DNA of 64,000 nucleotides. Source: Blattabacterium cuenoti. GTDB lineage: Bacteria; Bacteroidota; Bacteroidia; Flavobacteriales; Blattabacteriaceae. Below the pieces are notes generated by a model, which was given only the letters and a program-made list of their open reading frames with translations, made no database searches and had not been told where the DNA came from. The DNA lies in contig NZ_CP060245.1 in the NCBI RefSeq assembly GCF_014252455.1, positions 363,233 to 427,232 of the forward strand, read 5' to 3'. The translations under genes were made by a program, and so were the position numbers. Below are positions 41,634 through 51,978 of this stretch, piece by piece. How positions within the stretch are numbered: position 1 is the stretch's first letter; each line of letters opens with the position of its first letter.

Positions 41634-42282
41634 CTTCAGCTATAATTGTTTTTCCCCCAAAAACATAATCACCTTTTTGAATCAATAGAATAGATTTTAA
41701 AGGAAGATAAAGATCTATTCTAGATCCAAATTTAATAAAACCAAATTCTTTACCTTTTATAGCAAAAGAATTTTTTTTAGCATAAATTTTAATACGACGG
41801 GCTAAAAAACCTGCTATTTGTCTCAATAAAAAATTTTTTTTTGTATTTTTTTCTTCTATAACAAGAGTTGTTCTTTCATTATATATTGAAGATTTATCAT
41901 TCCATGCTAAAAAATGTTTACCTGGATAATATTTTACATAAATAATTTTTCCAGATATAGGAAATCTATTTACATGGACATTTAATGGAGACATAAAAAT
42001 AGAAATACAAATACAATCATGATGTAAAAATTCATTTTCAAAAAGTTTTTTAATTTTAACAATTTTTCCATCAGCAGGTGAAAGTATTTCTTTATTATTT
42101 TTATTATTAATAATTATTTTTGGATTTCTAAAAAAAAATAAAAAAAAACAATAAAATATAATTAAACAACAAGAAATTATTAATATAATTAATTTAGAAA
42201 ATAAAAAAATAGAAAATAAAATTATTATTAAAAATAAAATTAAAAAATATAATAAAAAAGAATATCCTTCTTTATGAATCAT
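41626..42282 (-). CDS. psd: Phosphatidylserine decarboxylase proenzyme
   Basis: Makes phosphatidylethanolamine from phosphatidylserine at the inner membrane. It is cleaved by itself at a Gly-Ser bond to form the pyruvoyl group; here FGSR places the cut at G186/S187. Two N-terminal hydrophobic segments (about residues 9-50), SPADGKIV, and [13 protein letters not shown] are typical of the short class. 218 residues. Together with cdsA, which lies directly upstream on the same strand, it forms a phospholipid unit. Confidence 0.93.
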   Translation of the reverse strand: MIHKEGYSFLLYFLILFLIIILFSIFLFSKLIILIISCCLIIFYCFFLFFFRNPKIIINNKNNKEILSPADGKIVKIKKLFENEFLHHDCICISIFMSPLNVHVNRFPISGKIIYVKYYPGKHFLAWNDKSSIYNERTTLVIEEKNTKKNFLLRQIAGFLARRIKIYAKKNSFAIKGKEFGFIKFGSRIDLYLPLKSILLIQKGDYVFGGKTIIAEVT

Positions 42283-42287
42283 ATTAA

Positions 42288-43124
42288 TTATTTAATGATA
42301 ATAGTAGTCTCTATTATAGTAGCTATAATCGGAATAACAAATATAAAACTATCTAATCTATCTAAAAACCCACCATGGCCAGGAAACAATATTCCTGAAT
42401 TTTTCACATTACAAAATCTTTTAATAGTTGATTCTACAAGATCTCCTATTGTAGAAAAAATTGGAATAATAACAGAAAATATTAACCAATATTTATCTAT
42501 CCATATTTTATACAAAAAAATACCAAATATAAAACTAAAAAAAAATCCTCCTATAATACCTTCTATTGATTTTTTAGGAGATATAGATACAGAAATTTTT
42601 CTTTTTCCCCATTTTTTTCCTATTAAATAGGATAAAGTATCATTAATCCATATAAGTATAAAAGTCCCTAATATTAATTCTTTACCTTTATTATATTTTG
42701 TATACATATAAGAAGCTAAATAAAAAGGAATTATGATATAAACTAATCCAACAATTAAATTACTAATTTGTATATATTTTTCTTTATTAGAATATTTTAT
42801 AGAAAATAATTGAATAGTAAAAAATATAATAAAATAAGGAATAAAACATATTATATATAAATATAAACCTTTTGACATAAAAATATCTAAAATAATTGAA
42901 AATAATAAAATAAAGGAAGATAATTTAATTAATAAAATATTTGTTTTTAAAATTATTAAAAATTCAATAAAACATAAAATAGACAGAAACATCATAATAA
43001 CTCTAAAAAATTTTTCTCCTTTTTCAATAGAAAAAAGAATTAAAAAAACATAAATTAATCCATAAAAAAATCTGATTAAAAATTCTTTTTTATTTTTTTT
43101 GTATTTTTTTATATTATTTAACAT
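42288..43124 (-). CDS. cdsA: Phosphatidate cytidylyltransferase
   Basis: Integral membrane enzyme making CDP-diacylglycerol from phosphatidate and CTP. Several hydrophobic helices and the C-terminal CdsA signature, seen as SIFGDLVESTIKR-like STIGDLVESTIKRFCNVKNS and LFPGHGGFLDRLDS, with NDTLSYLIGKKWGKRK before it. 278 residues. Overlaps the end of ftsH by 7 bases. Confidence 0.93.
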   Translation of the reverse strand: MLNNIKKYKKNKKEFLIRFFYGLIYVFLILFSIEKGEKFFRVIMMFLSILCFIEFLIILKTNILLIKLSSFILLFSIILDIFMSKGLYLYIICFIPYFIIFFTIQLFSIKYSNKEKYIQISNLIVGLVYIIIPFYLASYMYTKYNKGKELILGTFILIWINDTLSYLIGKKWGKRKISVSISPKKSIEGIIGGFFFSFIFGIFLYKIWIDKYWLIFSVIIPIFSTIGDLVESTIKRFCNVKNSGILFPGHGGFLDRLDSFIFVIPIIATIIETTIIIK

Positions 43125-45016
43125 GAAAATGATCTTTCTCCAAAGATATTTTTTAAATCTTCTCTAAAAAGAACTTCTTTTTCCAATAATTTATTAGCCA
43201 ATAAAGATAATTTTTTTTCATTATTTTTTAATATATTTTTAGCTCTTTTATATTGTTCATTAATAATTTTAGAAATTTCTTCATCAATAATTTGAGCAGT
43301 TTTTTCACTATAAGGTTTAGAAAAAGTAAATTCATTTTGTCCTGTGGAATCATAATAAGAAATATTTCCTATTTTTTCATTTAAACCAAAAATTACTACC
43401 ATAGATTGTGCTTGTTTCGTTACTTTTTCTAAATCATTTAAAGCTCCAGTAGAAATACTATTAAAAATAATTTCTTCTGCTGATCTTCCAGCTAATAAAG
43501 CACATATTTCATCTTTCATTTGTTCTGGAGTAGTTAGTTGTCTTTCTTCAGGAAGATACCACGCTGATCCTAAAGATTTTCCTCTAGGAACAATGGTTAC
43601 TTTAACTAAAGGAGCTGCATGTTCTAATAACCAACTAATCATCGCATGTCCAGCTTCATGATAAGCTATTCTTTTTTTTTCATTTGGTTTAATAATTTTA
43701 TTTTTCTTTTCCAATCCTCCTATAATACGATCTATCGCATCTAAAAAATCTTTATTTTCTATTTGAGATCTATTTTTTCTAGCAGCAATCAATGCTGATT
43801 CATTACAAATATTAGCAATATCCGCTCCACTAAATCCTGGTGTTTGTCTTGCTAAAAAATCAATATCTACTTTTTTAGATAATATTAATTTTTTTAAATG
43901 TACTTGAAATATTTCTTTTCTTTCATTTAATTCAGGTGGATCTACTAATATAGTACGATCAAAACGTCCAGGACGAAGTAATGCTTTATCTAAAATATCG
44001 GATCTATTAGTTGCTGCTAAAACAATAACATTAGTATGAGTCCCAAAACCATCCATTTCTGTCAATAATTGATTTAAAGTATTTTCTCTTTCATCATTAG
44101 ATCCAGCGATACTACTTTTTCCTCTAGCTCTTCCTATAGCATCTATTTCATCTATAAAAATTATACATGGTGATTTATCTTTAGCTTTTTCAAATAAATC
44201 TCTTACTCTAGAAGCTCCAACTCCTACAAACATTTCTACAAAATCAGAACCAGATAAAGAAAAAAATGGAACTTTTGCTTCTCCTGCTACAGCTTTTGCT
44301 AATAAAGTTTTTCCAGTACCGGGGGCTCCTATTAAAAGTGCTCCTTTTGGGATTTTACCCCCTAATTTAGTATATTTTTTAGGACTTTTTAAAAATTCTA
44401 CAATTTCTTGAACTTCTTCTTTAGCTCCTTCTAAACCAGCAACATCTTTAAATGTTATTTTTATATTATCACTTTCATCAAATAATCTAGCTCTAGATTT
44501 TCCAATATTAAATATTTGTCCACCAGGTCCACCACCAGTAGCACCTATTTTTCGGAAAATAAAAACCCAAAAAATAATTAATAATATTAAAAATATTCCA
44601 TAATCAAAAAAAAATTTAGTAATAGTATATTCTTGTTGATTTTTAAAATCAATAATAGTATTTAAATGATATTTTTTTTTATATTCTTCAAATTTTCTTT
44701 GAAAAAATTGTAAATCTCCTATTTCAAATTCATATTGAAAAGAATTTGTCATAATTTTTTTTCTATTTATAAATGGATTTATTCTATCTGTATATGATAA
44801 ATTTTCTTTTTTTAAATAAACTAAAACTAATTCTCTATGTTTTATGATTATTTTTTTAACATCTCCTTTTATAAAAATTTTAAAAAAATAATCTTGATTT
44901 ATTTTTTTAGGATTATAAAAAGAAGATTTTAAAAAAAATATACCTAAAAATATGGCTAATATTACAGCATATATCCAAAAAAAGTTATTTTTACTTTTGA
45001 CTTTTTTATTTATCAT
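43118..45016 (-). CDS. ftsH: ATP-dependent zinc metalloprotease FtsH
   Basis: Membrane AAA+ protease for quality control of membrane and regulatory proteins. Two transmembrane segments bracket a periplasmic domain (roughly residues 12-30 and 134-155). AAA motifs [30 protein letters not shown] and the second-region-of-homology LLRPGRFDR follow, then zinc motif HEAGH. 632 residues, normal. It lies 41 bases downstream of rsfS. Confidence 0.97.
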   Translation of the reverse strand: MINKKVKSKNNFFWIYAVILAIFLGIFFLKSSFYNPKKINQDYFFKIFIKGDVKKIIIKHRELVLVYLKKENLSYTDRINPFINRKKIMTNSFQYEFEIGDLQFFQRKFEEYKKKYHLNTIIDFKNQQEYTITKFFFDYGIFLILLIIFWVFIFRKIGATGGGPGGQIFNIGKSRARLFDESDNIKITFKDVAGLEGAKEEVQEIVEFLKSPKKYTKLGGKIPKGALLIGAPGTGKTLLAKAVAGEAKVPFFSLSGSDFVEMFVGVGASRVRDLFEKAKDKSPCIIFIDEIDAIGRARGKSSIAGSNDERENTLNQLLTEMDGFGTHTNVIVLAATNRSDILDKALLRPGRFDRTILVDPPELNERKEIFQVHLKKLILSKKVDIDFLARQTPGFSGADIANICNESALIAARKNRSQIENKDFLDAIDRIIGGLEKKNKIIKPNEKKRIAYHEAGHAMISWLLEHAAPLVKVTIVPRGKSLGSAWYLPEERQLTTPEQMKDEICALLAGRSAEEIIFNSISTGALNDLEKVTKQAQSMVVIFGLNEKIGNISYYDSTGQNEFTFSKPYSEKTAQIIDEEISKIINEQYKRAKNILKNNEKKLSLLANKLLEKEVLFREDLKNIFGERSFSC

Positions 45017-45057
45017 AAATTTTCTTCATTTATTTTAATATAAATCAAGTTTATTTA

Positions 45058-45375
45058 TTAATTTTTTTTCCAAAGATTTTCTATATTATAATGTAATCTA
45101 ATTTTTGTTTGAAAAATATGTACAACTATAGAAATATAATCTATTAAAATCCATTCTCCATTTTTTATTCCTTCTATGTGCCAAGGTGTTTGATTTAATG
45201 TTTTAATTGTAGTTTTTTCTATAGATTGAAATATAGCATAAACTTGATTTTGAGATTTTCCTTCACAAATAATAAAATAATCACAAATAAAATTATTCCT
45301 ATTTTTTAAATCTAAAATAGATATATTTTGACCTTTTACAATTTTAATTCCTTCTATAATTTTTTTTAATAACAA
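45058..45375 (-). CDS. rsfS: Ribosomal silencing factor RsfS
   Basis: Binds L14 to block subunit joining when nutrients are short. 105 residues with LLKKIIEGIKIVKGQNISIL, CDYFIICEGKSQNQVYAI and HIEGIKNGEWILIDYISIVV. The conserved part begins at the second codon and an in-frame TAA lies two codons above, so the start must be TTG 45375 (or GTT before it). Divergent from birA and followed by ftsH, a common flavobacterial order. Confidence 0.92.
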   Translation of the reverse strand: MLLKKIIEGIKIVKGQNISILDLKNRNNFICDYFIICEGKSQNQVYAIFQSIEKTTIKTLNQTPWHIEGIKNGEWILIDYISIVVHIFQTKIRLHYNIENLWKKN

Positions 45376-45417
45376 AACTTATATATTTTATATAAAATTT
45401 ATAGTTATTTTTTTTAA

Positions 45418-45425
45418 CAAAAATA
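45418..45425 (-). promoter_or_regulatory. Candidate Bacteroidetes -7 box for rsfS-ftsH
   Basis: On the minus strand this reads TATTTTTG, a TAnnTTTG match, 43 bases before the rsfS start in the divergent birA spacer. No clear -33 element. Confidence 0.3.
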
Positions 45426-45469
45426 AAATTTTCACTGTAAAAAAAAGTAATTTTTTTAAATTAAAAAAT

Positions 45470-46231
45470 TTGAAAAAATTTATTTGGCCAATATATCTAA
45501 TTTTATTAAAAAAAGTTGATTCTACTAATCAATATGCAAAAAAAAATATTATAAAATATAAAAAAAATTGGACTATTATTTTGTCTTTCAATCAAAAGAA
45601 TGGAAAAGGTTTTAGAAATAATTATTGGATTACAGAAAAAGGAAAAAATTTAACTTTTAGTATTATTTTACAATCATTAATACTCCCTATACATAAAGGA
45701 TATATAATTAATGTTATTATTAGTAATGCTATTCATAAAATTTTATTAAATTATAATAAAAATTTTTGGATAAAATGGCCAAATGATATTTTTTTTAAAA
45801 AAAAAAAAATAGGAGGAATATTAATAGAAAATAATATTTTTTATAAAAAAATACATACTTTTATTATTGGAATTGGATTAAATGTAAATCAAACTGATTT
45901 TGATAATAAAATTAATGCATCTTCTTTAAAAAAAATTTTAAAAAAACAATTTAATTTAAAAAAATTATTGAATAAAATAATTTTTTCAATTCAAAAAGAA
46001 TATATTTTTTTTAAAAATTACGGTGAAATTTTTATTAGAAATTATTATATTAATAATCTTTATTTAAAAGATAAAATATCTTTTTTTTATATTTATTCTT
46101 CTAATTATAAAAAAAAAATTATAAGTGGAATTATTAGAAATATAACAAAAACAGGAAATATAGTTATTGAACTTTATAATAATAAAAAAATATCTTTTTT
46201 TTCTCAAAAAGAAATAAAATTAATTATATAA
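45470..46231 (+). CDS. birA: Biotin--[acetyl-CoA-carboxylase] ligase
   Basis: Attaches biotin to the biotin carrier protein of acetyl-CoA carboxylase. No N-terminal DNA-binding domain, so enzyme only. Core blocks: VDSTNQYAKK, the biotinyl-AMP loop as NGKGFRNNYWI, WIKWPNDIFF and KKIGGILIENN, then IGIGLNVNQ. A 13-A run at 45797-45809 stays in frame. The start is TTG at 45470; no ATG precedes the conserved region. 253 residues. Confidence 0.9.
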   Translation: MKKFIWPIYLILLKKVDSTNQYAKKNIIKYKKNWTIILSFNQKNGKGFRNNYWITEKGKNLTFSIILQSLILPIHKGYIINVIISNAIHKILLNYNKNFWIKWPNDIFFKKKKIGGILIENNIFYKKIHTFIIGIGLNVNQTDFDNKINASSLKKILKKQFNLKKLLNKIIFSIQKEYIFFKNYGEIFIRNYYINNLYLKDKISFFYIYSSNYKKKIISGIIRNITKTGNIVIELYNNKKISFFSQKEIKLII

Positions 46232-46240
46232 AATAAAAAA

Positions 46241-47968
46241 TTATTTTTTTTTATTTTTTTGAATTATATTAAAAATTTTTTTCTCATTCAAAATATATTT
46301 TTTAATAATAAAAATTAAACTAATATTAATAATATTAGATATTAAATAATAAAGAGATAAAGCAGAAGCATAACTATTTATAAATAATAACATCATTATA
46401 GGCATCAAATATAATAAAAAATTCATATTTGGCATATTATTTTTATTATAATCATTATTTTTATCATTGTTATTATTTATTTTGGTATATAATAAAAGAG
46501 CTAAAGAATATAATAAAGTTAATAAACTAACATGATTACCATAAAATGGTATAGTAAATGGTATTTTATAAATAGAATCATATGATGTTAAATCATCTAC
46601 CCATAAAAATGATTTTCCTCTCAAATTAATTAAAGTTGGAAAAAATTTAAATAATGAATAAAAAATAGGAATTTGAAAAATAGTAGATAGACATCCAGAC
46701 ATAGGATTAATTCCTACTTTTTTATATAATTTCATTATTTCCCTTTGTTTTTTTAAAGGATCTGAATTTTTCAATTTATTATTTAATTCGTCTAATTCTG
46801 GACGAATTAATTTCATCATCGCATTTAATTTATATTGTTTATAAGTTATTGGAGATAATATTAATTTAACTACAATAGTCATTAAAATAATAATAATTCC
46901 ATAATTTAAATTAGTTTTTTCTAAAAACTGAAAAATTAATAAAAAAAAATATTTATTAATCCATTTTAAAAAACCCCATCCAAACGGAATAATATTTTCT
47001 AAATTTCTATTATAATTTTTTATTAAATTAAAATTTAATGGACCAAAATAAAATTGAAAAGGAATATTTAATTCTTCATTTTTTTTAATTTTTAAATTAA
47101 CTTTAGATTGTATTTTTTTTAAAAAATTTCCTGATGAAAAATTTTCAGAAAAAATATAAAAATCTTGAAAAGATTTATCCATCATAAAAATAGATGCAAA
47201 AAATTGTTGTTTATAAGCTATCCAATTTACATTAGATAAATATTTTTTTTCATTCTTTTTTTCAGATAAATAATCTATTTTAGAATGTATATTATGAATA
47301 TTCTTTTTATAAGAAACGTATCCTTGAGTGTAAGAATTTTCCCAATCTCTATCTTTCTCTAAAGAAAATATTTTTTGTTCTAAAAAAATTGATACTTTTT
47401 CATTTTTTGGATAAAAATCAATAGTCCTTACAATAAAACGAATATTATATTCATTTTCTTTTAAAGAATATAAATATTCTATATATCCTTTTCCATATGG
47501 ATTATTTGCTCTTAAAATTAAGATGTTTTTTTTAAAAAAAACTGGATAAAAATATAAAAAATTAGTATTAATAAATTCATTCTTTTTTAAAGAATTTTTT
47601 TTTTTATAAAAAATCATTTTATATAAAAAACTAGAATTTTTAATTAAAAAAAGATTCTTATTATGTAATGAATCAATATTATTATAAGCTTTATATTTTT
47701 TTAAAAAAACTTCATCAATCCCACCACCTAAATTAGAAATTTTAAATTTTAAAACTTTATTTTCTAAAATAAAATTATTTTTTATTTTATTATCATAAAT
47801 TGTTTTTTCCTTTTCATATAAATTAACATCATTATATAATGATGTTATTCCTTTTTGTTCTTTTTCTATTAAAAATTCTCTATCTAAAAAAAATGTAAAA
47901 AAAATTACAATACATAATATTATTATTAATCCTATTATATAATTGTAATCTAAATTTTTATTTTTCAT
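46241..47968 (-). CDS. yidC: Membrane protein insertase YidC
   Basis: Inserts inner-membrane proteins with or without Sec. N-terminal anchor, a long periplasmic domain, and a C-terminal five-helix core with LILSPITYKQYKLNAMMKLI, GGCLSTIFQIP-like MSGCLSTIFQIPIFYSLFKF and LYYLISNIINIS. 575 residues. Its ATG overlaps the pyrG stop (ATGA), and pyrG-yidC is a typical flavobacterial pair. Confidence 0.95.
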   Translation of the reverse strand: MKNKNLDYNYIIGLIIILCIVIFFTFFLDREFLIEKEQKGITSLYNDVNLYEKEKTIYDNKIKNNFILENKVLKFKISNLGGGIDEVFLKKYKAYNNIDSLHNKNLFLIKNSSFLYKMIFYKKKNSLKKNEFINTNFLYFYPVFFKKNILILRANNPYGKGYIEYLYSLKENEYNIRFIVRTIDFYPKNEKVSIFLEQKIFSLEKDRDWENSYTQGYVSYKKNIHNIHSKIDYLSEKKNEKKYLSNVNWIAYKQQFFASIFMMDKSFQDFYIFSENFSSGNFLKKIQSKVNLKIKKNEELNIPFQFYFGPLNFNLIKNYNRNLENIIPFGWGFLKWINKYFFLLIFQFLEKTNLNYGIIIILMTIVVKLILSPITYKQYKLNAMMKLIRPELDELNNKLKNSDPLKKQREIMKLYKKVGINPMSGCLSTIFQIPIFYSLFKFFPTLINLRGKSFLWVDDLTSYDSIYKIPFTIPFYGNHVSLLTLLYSLALLLYTKINNNNDKNNDYNKNNMPNMNFLLYLMPIMMLLFINSYASALSLYYLISNIINISLIFIIKKYILNEKKIFNIIQKNKKK

Positions 47969-49599
47969 ATATAATGATAATTATTATAATTATTATTATA
48001 ATTTTTAGAAATTTGTACAAAATAAGTAAATATAGGATGAGGATTATTTACTGTACTTGTATATTCTGGATGATATTGTACTCCTAAAAAAAAAATATGA
48101 TTATATAATTCAACAGCTTCTACTAATCCTGTTTCAGGATTAATACCTACAGGTTTCATTCCTGCATTAGAAAAAACATTTATATAAGCATTATTAAATT
48201 CATATCTATGTCTATGTCTTTCAAAAATTACTTTTTTTTTACCATAAATATCAAAAATTTTAGATCCTTCTAATAAAGAACATTTCCAATTTCCTAAACG
48301 CATAGTTCCTCCTTTTTTTAACATATTTTTTTGATCTTCCATTAAACTAATAACTGGACATGAAGTCTCTGGATTAGTTTCATGACTTTCAGCTTTTTTC
48401 ATATTTAAAACATTTCTAGCAAATTCTATAATTGCTATTTGCATTCCTAAACATATTCCTAAAAAAGGAATTTGATTTTCTCTTGCATATTTCGCTACAA
48501 GTATTTTTCCTTCTATTCCTCTGGTTCCAAATCCAGGTGCTATCAAAATACCAGAAATTCCATTAAAATAATCTTTAATATTTGTTTTTTTAATTATTCC
48601 AGAATATATCCATTTAATATTAATAAAAATTTCTTTTTCTGTTCCTGCATGAATTAAAGCTTCTGTTATAGATTTATAAGAATCATGTAATGATACATAT
48701 TTTCCTACTAAAGCTATAGTAATTTCATATTTAGGATTTTTATATTTTTTGATAAAAATTTTCCAATTTTTTAAATTTGGATGAATTAAAGAAGATAAAT
48801 TTAAATTATTTAAAACTTCTTTATCAAAATTTTGTTTATGTAATAAACATGGAATATTATATATAATATTAGTATTAATAGATTCTATTACATTTTTTAA
48901 TTGAACATTACAAAATAATGCTAATTTTTTACGAATATTTTTTGTTATATGTTTTTCTGTTCTACAAACTAAAATATCAGCTTTAATACCATTTTCCATT
49001 AATTTTCTAATAGAATGTTGAGTCGGTTTAGTTTTTATTTCCCCTGTAGATTTTATATAAGGTAATAACGTTAAATGAATAACTATTCCATTAAATTTTC
49101 CTAATTCCCATTTTAATTGACGTACTGATTCAATATATGGAAGACTTTCTATATCTCCAACAGTTCCACCTATTTCAATAATAATTATATCATAATTATT
49201 AATTGTTTCTAAAATTTTTATACGTCTTTTAATTTCATTGGTTATATGAGGTATTACTTGCACTGTTTTTCCTAAATAAAGTCCTTTTCTTTCATTGTCA
49301 ATAACAGTTTTATATATTAATCCAGAAGTAATATTATTTTCTTTTGTAGTAGATTGATTTAAAAAACGTTCATAATGTCCTAAATCTAAATCTGTTTCAA
49401 CTCCATCTTTAGTAACAAAACATTCTCCATGCTCATATGGATTTAATGTTCCTGAATCAATATTAAAATAAGGATCTAATTTTTGAATTGTTACTTTATA
49501 TCCTCTATTTTTTAATAACATCCCTAATGAAGAAGAAATAATTCCTTTTCCTAAAGAAGAAGTAACACCTCCTGTAACAAAAACATATTTTGTTTCCAT
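47965..49599 (-). CDS. pyrG: CTP synthase
   Basis: Makes CTP from UTP, ATP and glutamine. Synthetase domain: FVTGGVTSSLGKGI, QKLDPYFNIDSGTLNPYEHG and EIGGTVGDIES. Class I glutamine amidotransferase domain: nucleophile Cys in FLGICLGMQIA and the His-Glu of QYHPEYTS. 544 residues, normal. It diverges from the SRP RNA gene. Confidence 0.97.
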   Translation of the reverse strand: METKYVFVTGGVTSSLGKGIISSSLGMLLKNRGYKVTIQKLDPYFNIDSGTLNPYEHGECFVTKDGVETDLDLGHYERFLNQSTTKENNITSGLIYKTVIDNERKGLYLGKTVQVIPHITNEIKRRIKILETINNYDIIIIEIGGTVGDIESLPYIESVRQLKWELGKFNGIVIHLTLLPYIKSTGEIKTKPTQHSIRKLMENGIKADILVCRTEKHITKNIRKKLALFCNVQLKNVIESINTNIIYNIPCLLHKQNFDKEVLNNLNLSSLIHPNLKNWKIFIKKYKNPKYEITIALVGKYVSLHDSYKSITEALIHAGTEKEIFINIKWIYSGIIKKTNIKDYFNGISGILIAPGFGTRGIEGKILVAKYARENQIPFLGICLGMQIAIIEFARNVLNMKKAESHETNPETSCPVISLMEDQKNMLKKGGTMRLGNWKCSLLEGSKIFDIYGKKKVIFERHRHRYEFNNAYINVFSNAGMKPVGINPETGLVEAVELYNHIFFLGVQYHPEYTSTVNNPHPIFTYFVQISKNYNNNYNNYHYI

Positions 49600-49648
49600 A
49601 AATGAGGAATAATTTTTTTAAAAAAAGGAATAATTTATAATTTTTTTT

Positions 49649-49656
49649 TATATTTG
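49649..49656 (+). promoter_or_regulatory. Bacteroidetes -7 box for the SRP RNA
   Basis: TATATTTG matches TAnnTTTG and ends 8 bases before the first paired base of the RNA at 49665, the right distance for a start point. The -33 region is AT-rich with no TTG. Confidence 0.6.
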
Positions 49657-49664
49657 ACAAACTT

Positions 49665-49764
49665 GGAGCAAGTACTATACAATCTGCTCCCTATAAACCC
49701 CTCCAGGGTGGGAACGCAGCAAAGGTAATTAGGTTGTAGCGATGTGATATAGTTCGCTTGCTCC
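49665..49764 (+). ncRNA. ffs: Signal recognition particle RNA (4.5S type)
   Basis: RNA core of the SRP that with Ffh delivers membrane proteins to SecY and YidC. Ends pair perfectly: GGAGCAAG (49665-49672) with CTTGCTCC (49757-49764), followed by ACTATA (49674-49679) with TATAGT (49748-49753). The Ffh-binding tip is clear: CAGG, stem GTG, GGAA tetraloop (49711-49714), stem CGC, then AGCA and AAGG. About 100 nt, without an Alu domain. It stands out as a GC-rich island between pyrG and clpX. Confidence 0.93.
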
Positions 49765-49812
49765 ATAATAAATCCTTCCTAAAAAAATCAATACAAAAAA
49801 AGTTAAAATTTT

Positions 49813-51003
49813 ATGGAAAAAACATGTAATTTTTGTAATAGAAAAAAAAGTGAAATAACTTTTCTTGTATCAGGGATTAATAGTTATATTTGTAATTTTT
49901 GTATAGAAAAAACATATTCTATTATTCATAATAAATTTGATATAAAAAAAAAATATAAAAATTATGAAAATATAATAAATGTTAAAAAACCTAAAGAAAT
50001 TAAAAAATTTTTAGATCAATATATTATAGGACAAAATGAAACAAAAAAAATTATATCTGTTGCTGTTTATAATCATTATAAAAAAATTAAATTTTTAAAA
50101 AAAAATGAAGACATAGAAATTGAAAAATCTAATATTTTATTAATAGGAAATACTGGAACAGGAAAAACTTTATTAGCTAAAAGTATTTCTAAATTTTTAG
50201 AATTACCATTTACTATCGCCGATGCTACTACTTTAACAGAAGCAGGATATGTTGGAGAAGATGTAGAATCTATTTTAACAAAATTATTACAATCTGTAAA
50301 TTATGATATAAATTTTGCTGAAAAAGGAATTGTTTTTATAGATGAAATTGATAAAATTTCTAAAAAAACTAGTAATCCATCAATTACTAGAGATGTTTCT
50401 GGAGAAGGAGTACAACAAGCTTTATTAAAAATATTAGAAGGATCTATTATTAATGTTCCTCCTCAAGGAGGCCGTAAACATCCAGATCAAAAAATGATAC
50501 CAATTAATACAGAAAATATATTATTTATTGCTGGGGGGACTTTTGATGGATTAGAAAAAATTATATCATATAGAACTAATCAAATATCTCCTATAAGTTT
50601 TTTTTCAAAAAAAAAAAAATATCAAAAAAATTTTTTATCTAAAATTATAGGAAATGATTTAATAAAATTTGGATTAATTCCAGAACTGATTGGAAGATTT
50701 CCTATTATTACTTATTTAGATCCATTAAATAAAAATGTTTTAAAAAAAATATTAAAAGAGCCAAAAAATTCTTTAATTAAACAATACAAAAAATTATTTT
50801 TAATGGATAAAATATCTATGAATATTTCAGACGAAGCTTTAGATATAATTGTAGATGAAACTATTAAATTAGGTTTAGGTGCGAGAGGATTACGTTATTT
50901 TTGTGAAAAAATTTTTATAGATTATTTTTTTAATATCAATCACATAAATGAAAATAAAGTTTTAAATATAGATAAAAATCTAGTTTTAAAAAAATTATTT
51001 TAA
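49813..51003 (+). CDS. clpX: ATP-dependent Clp protease ATP-binding subunit ClpX
   Basis: AAA+ unfoldase that feeds ClpP. The N-terminal zinc-binding domain has C5, C8, C27 and C30. Walker A is GNTGTGKT at 111-118, with ADATTLTEAGYVGEDVES and FIDEIDKISKK following; the ClpP-contact region and GARGLRYFCEK sensor 2 are present. A 13-A run at 50607-50619 is in frame. 396 residues. clpP is not adjacent. It overlaps the end of obgE by 9 bases. Confidence 0.97.
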   Translation: MEKTCNFCNRKKSEITFLVSGINSYICNFCIEKTYSIIHNKFDIKKKYKNYENIINVKKPKEIKKFLDQYIIGQNETKKIISVAVYNHYKKIKFLKKNEDIEIEKSNILLIGNTGTGKTLLAKSISKFLELPFTIADATTLTEAGYVGEDVESILTKLLQSVNYDINFAEKGIVFIDEIDKISKKTSNPSITRDVSGEGVQQALLKILEGSIINVPPQGGRKHPDQKMIPINTENILFIAGGTFDGLEKIISYRTNQISPISFFSKKKKYQKNFLSKIIGNDLIKFGLIPELIGRFPIITYLDPLNKNVLKKILKEPKNSLIKQYKKLFLMDKISMNISDEALDIIVDETIKLGLGARGLRYFCEKIFIDYFFNINHINENKVLNIDKNLVLKKLF

Positions 51004-51978
51004 TTTAAGTGTTTTCCATATAATATATTTTAATTTTTGAATTCCTTCTTTTGAAAAAGAAGATATAAAAAAAATATTTTCTTTTAATGTAGAAAATATT
51101 TTTTTTATTTTATTCTTTTTATTATCATCAATTAAATCTGATTTAGAAATAACTAATAAACGTTTTTTTTTTAATAATTGAATATTAAATTGTTTCAATT
51201 CATTTAATAAAATTAAATATTTTTTTTTTTGATTTTCTTTTTCTGCAGAAATTAAAAATAACAAAATATAATTACGTTCTACATGTTTCAAAAAAAAATG
51301 ACCCAAGCCTTTTCCTTCTGAAGCTTTTTCTATAATTCCTGGAATATCTCCTATAATAAATGAAGAATCATTCATTTTTACCATTCCTAAATTTGGAATT
51401 TTAGTAGTAAACGAATAATTACCTATTTTTGGTTTAGCATTTGTTAAAATAGATAATAAAGTAGATTTTCCAACATTAGGAAATCCAATTAAACCCACAT
51501 CTGATAAAATTTTTAATTCTAAAAATATCCAATTACCTATAGTTTTTATTCCATATTGATAATAATATGGATTTTTTGATTTTCTAAAAAAAAAATTTCC
51601 ATGTCCTCCTTTCCCTCCTTGAAATAAAATTTTTTTTTGATTATTATTAATAATTTCTGCAATAATATTTTTATTTACATCTTTAATAATAGTTCCTATA
51701 GGAACATCTATATATAAATTTTTTCCATTTCCTCCAGTTAAATTATTTTTTTTACCTGAATAACCAGATTTAGCGATCCAATGTCTATGATATTTTAAAT
51801 GATAAAAAGTATTAATATGAGAATTACCTTTTATAATAAGATCTCCCCCTTTTCCTCCTGATCCTCCATCCGGTTTCCCTTTTCTTCTATATTTTGTTTT
51901 ATTAAAATGAACAAACCCATCTCCTCCATCTCCACTTTTACAAAAAATTTTTATAAAATCTATAAAATTATCTTTCAT
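50995..51978 (-). CDS. obgE: GTPase Obg
   Basis: Ribosome-associated GTPase for 50S assembly. Glycine-rich Obg fold (about residues 1-155: FCKSGDGGDGFVHFNKTKYR, PDGGSGGKGGDLI) and a G domain with GFPNVGKST at 165-173, DIPGIIE and SKSD. 327 residues, no C-terminal extension. It overlaps adk by 11 bases and follows it, the normal flavobacterial order. Confidence 0.96.
   Translation of the reverse strand: MKDNFIDFIKIFCKSGDGGDGFVHFNKTKYRRKGKPDGGSGGKGGDLIIKGNSHINTFYHLKYHRHWIAKSGYSGKKNNLTGGNGKNLYIDVPIGTIIKDVNKNIIAEIINNNQKKILFQGGKGGHGNFFFRKSKNPYYYQYGIKTIGNWIFLELKILSDVGLIGFPNVGKSTLLSILTNAKPKIGNYSFTTKIPNLGMVKMNDSSFIIGDIPGIIEKASEGKGLGHFFLKHVERNYILLFLISAEKENQKKKYLILLNELKQFNIQLLKKKRLLVISKSDLIDDNKKNKIKKIFSTLKENIFFISSFSKEGIQKLKYIIWKTLKLK

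Noticed and set aside
42274..42630. Plus-strand ORF of 118 codons opposite cdsA.
   Set aside because: Antisense shadow of cdsA; no recognisable motif.
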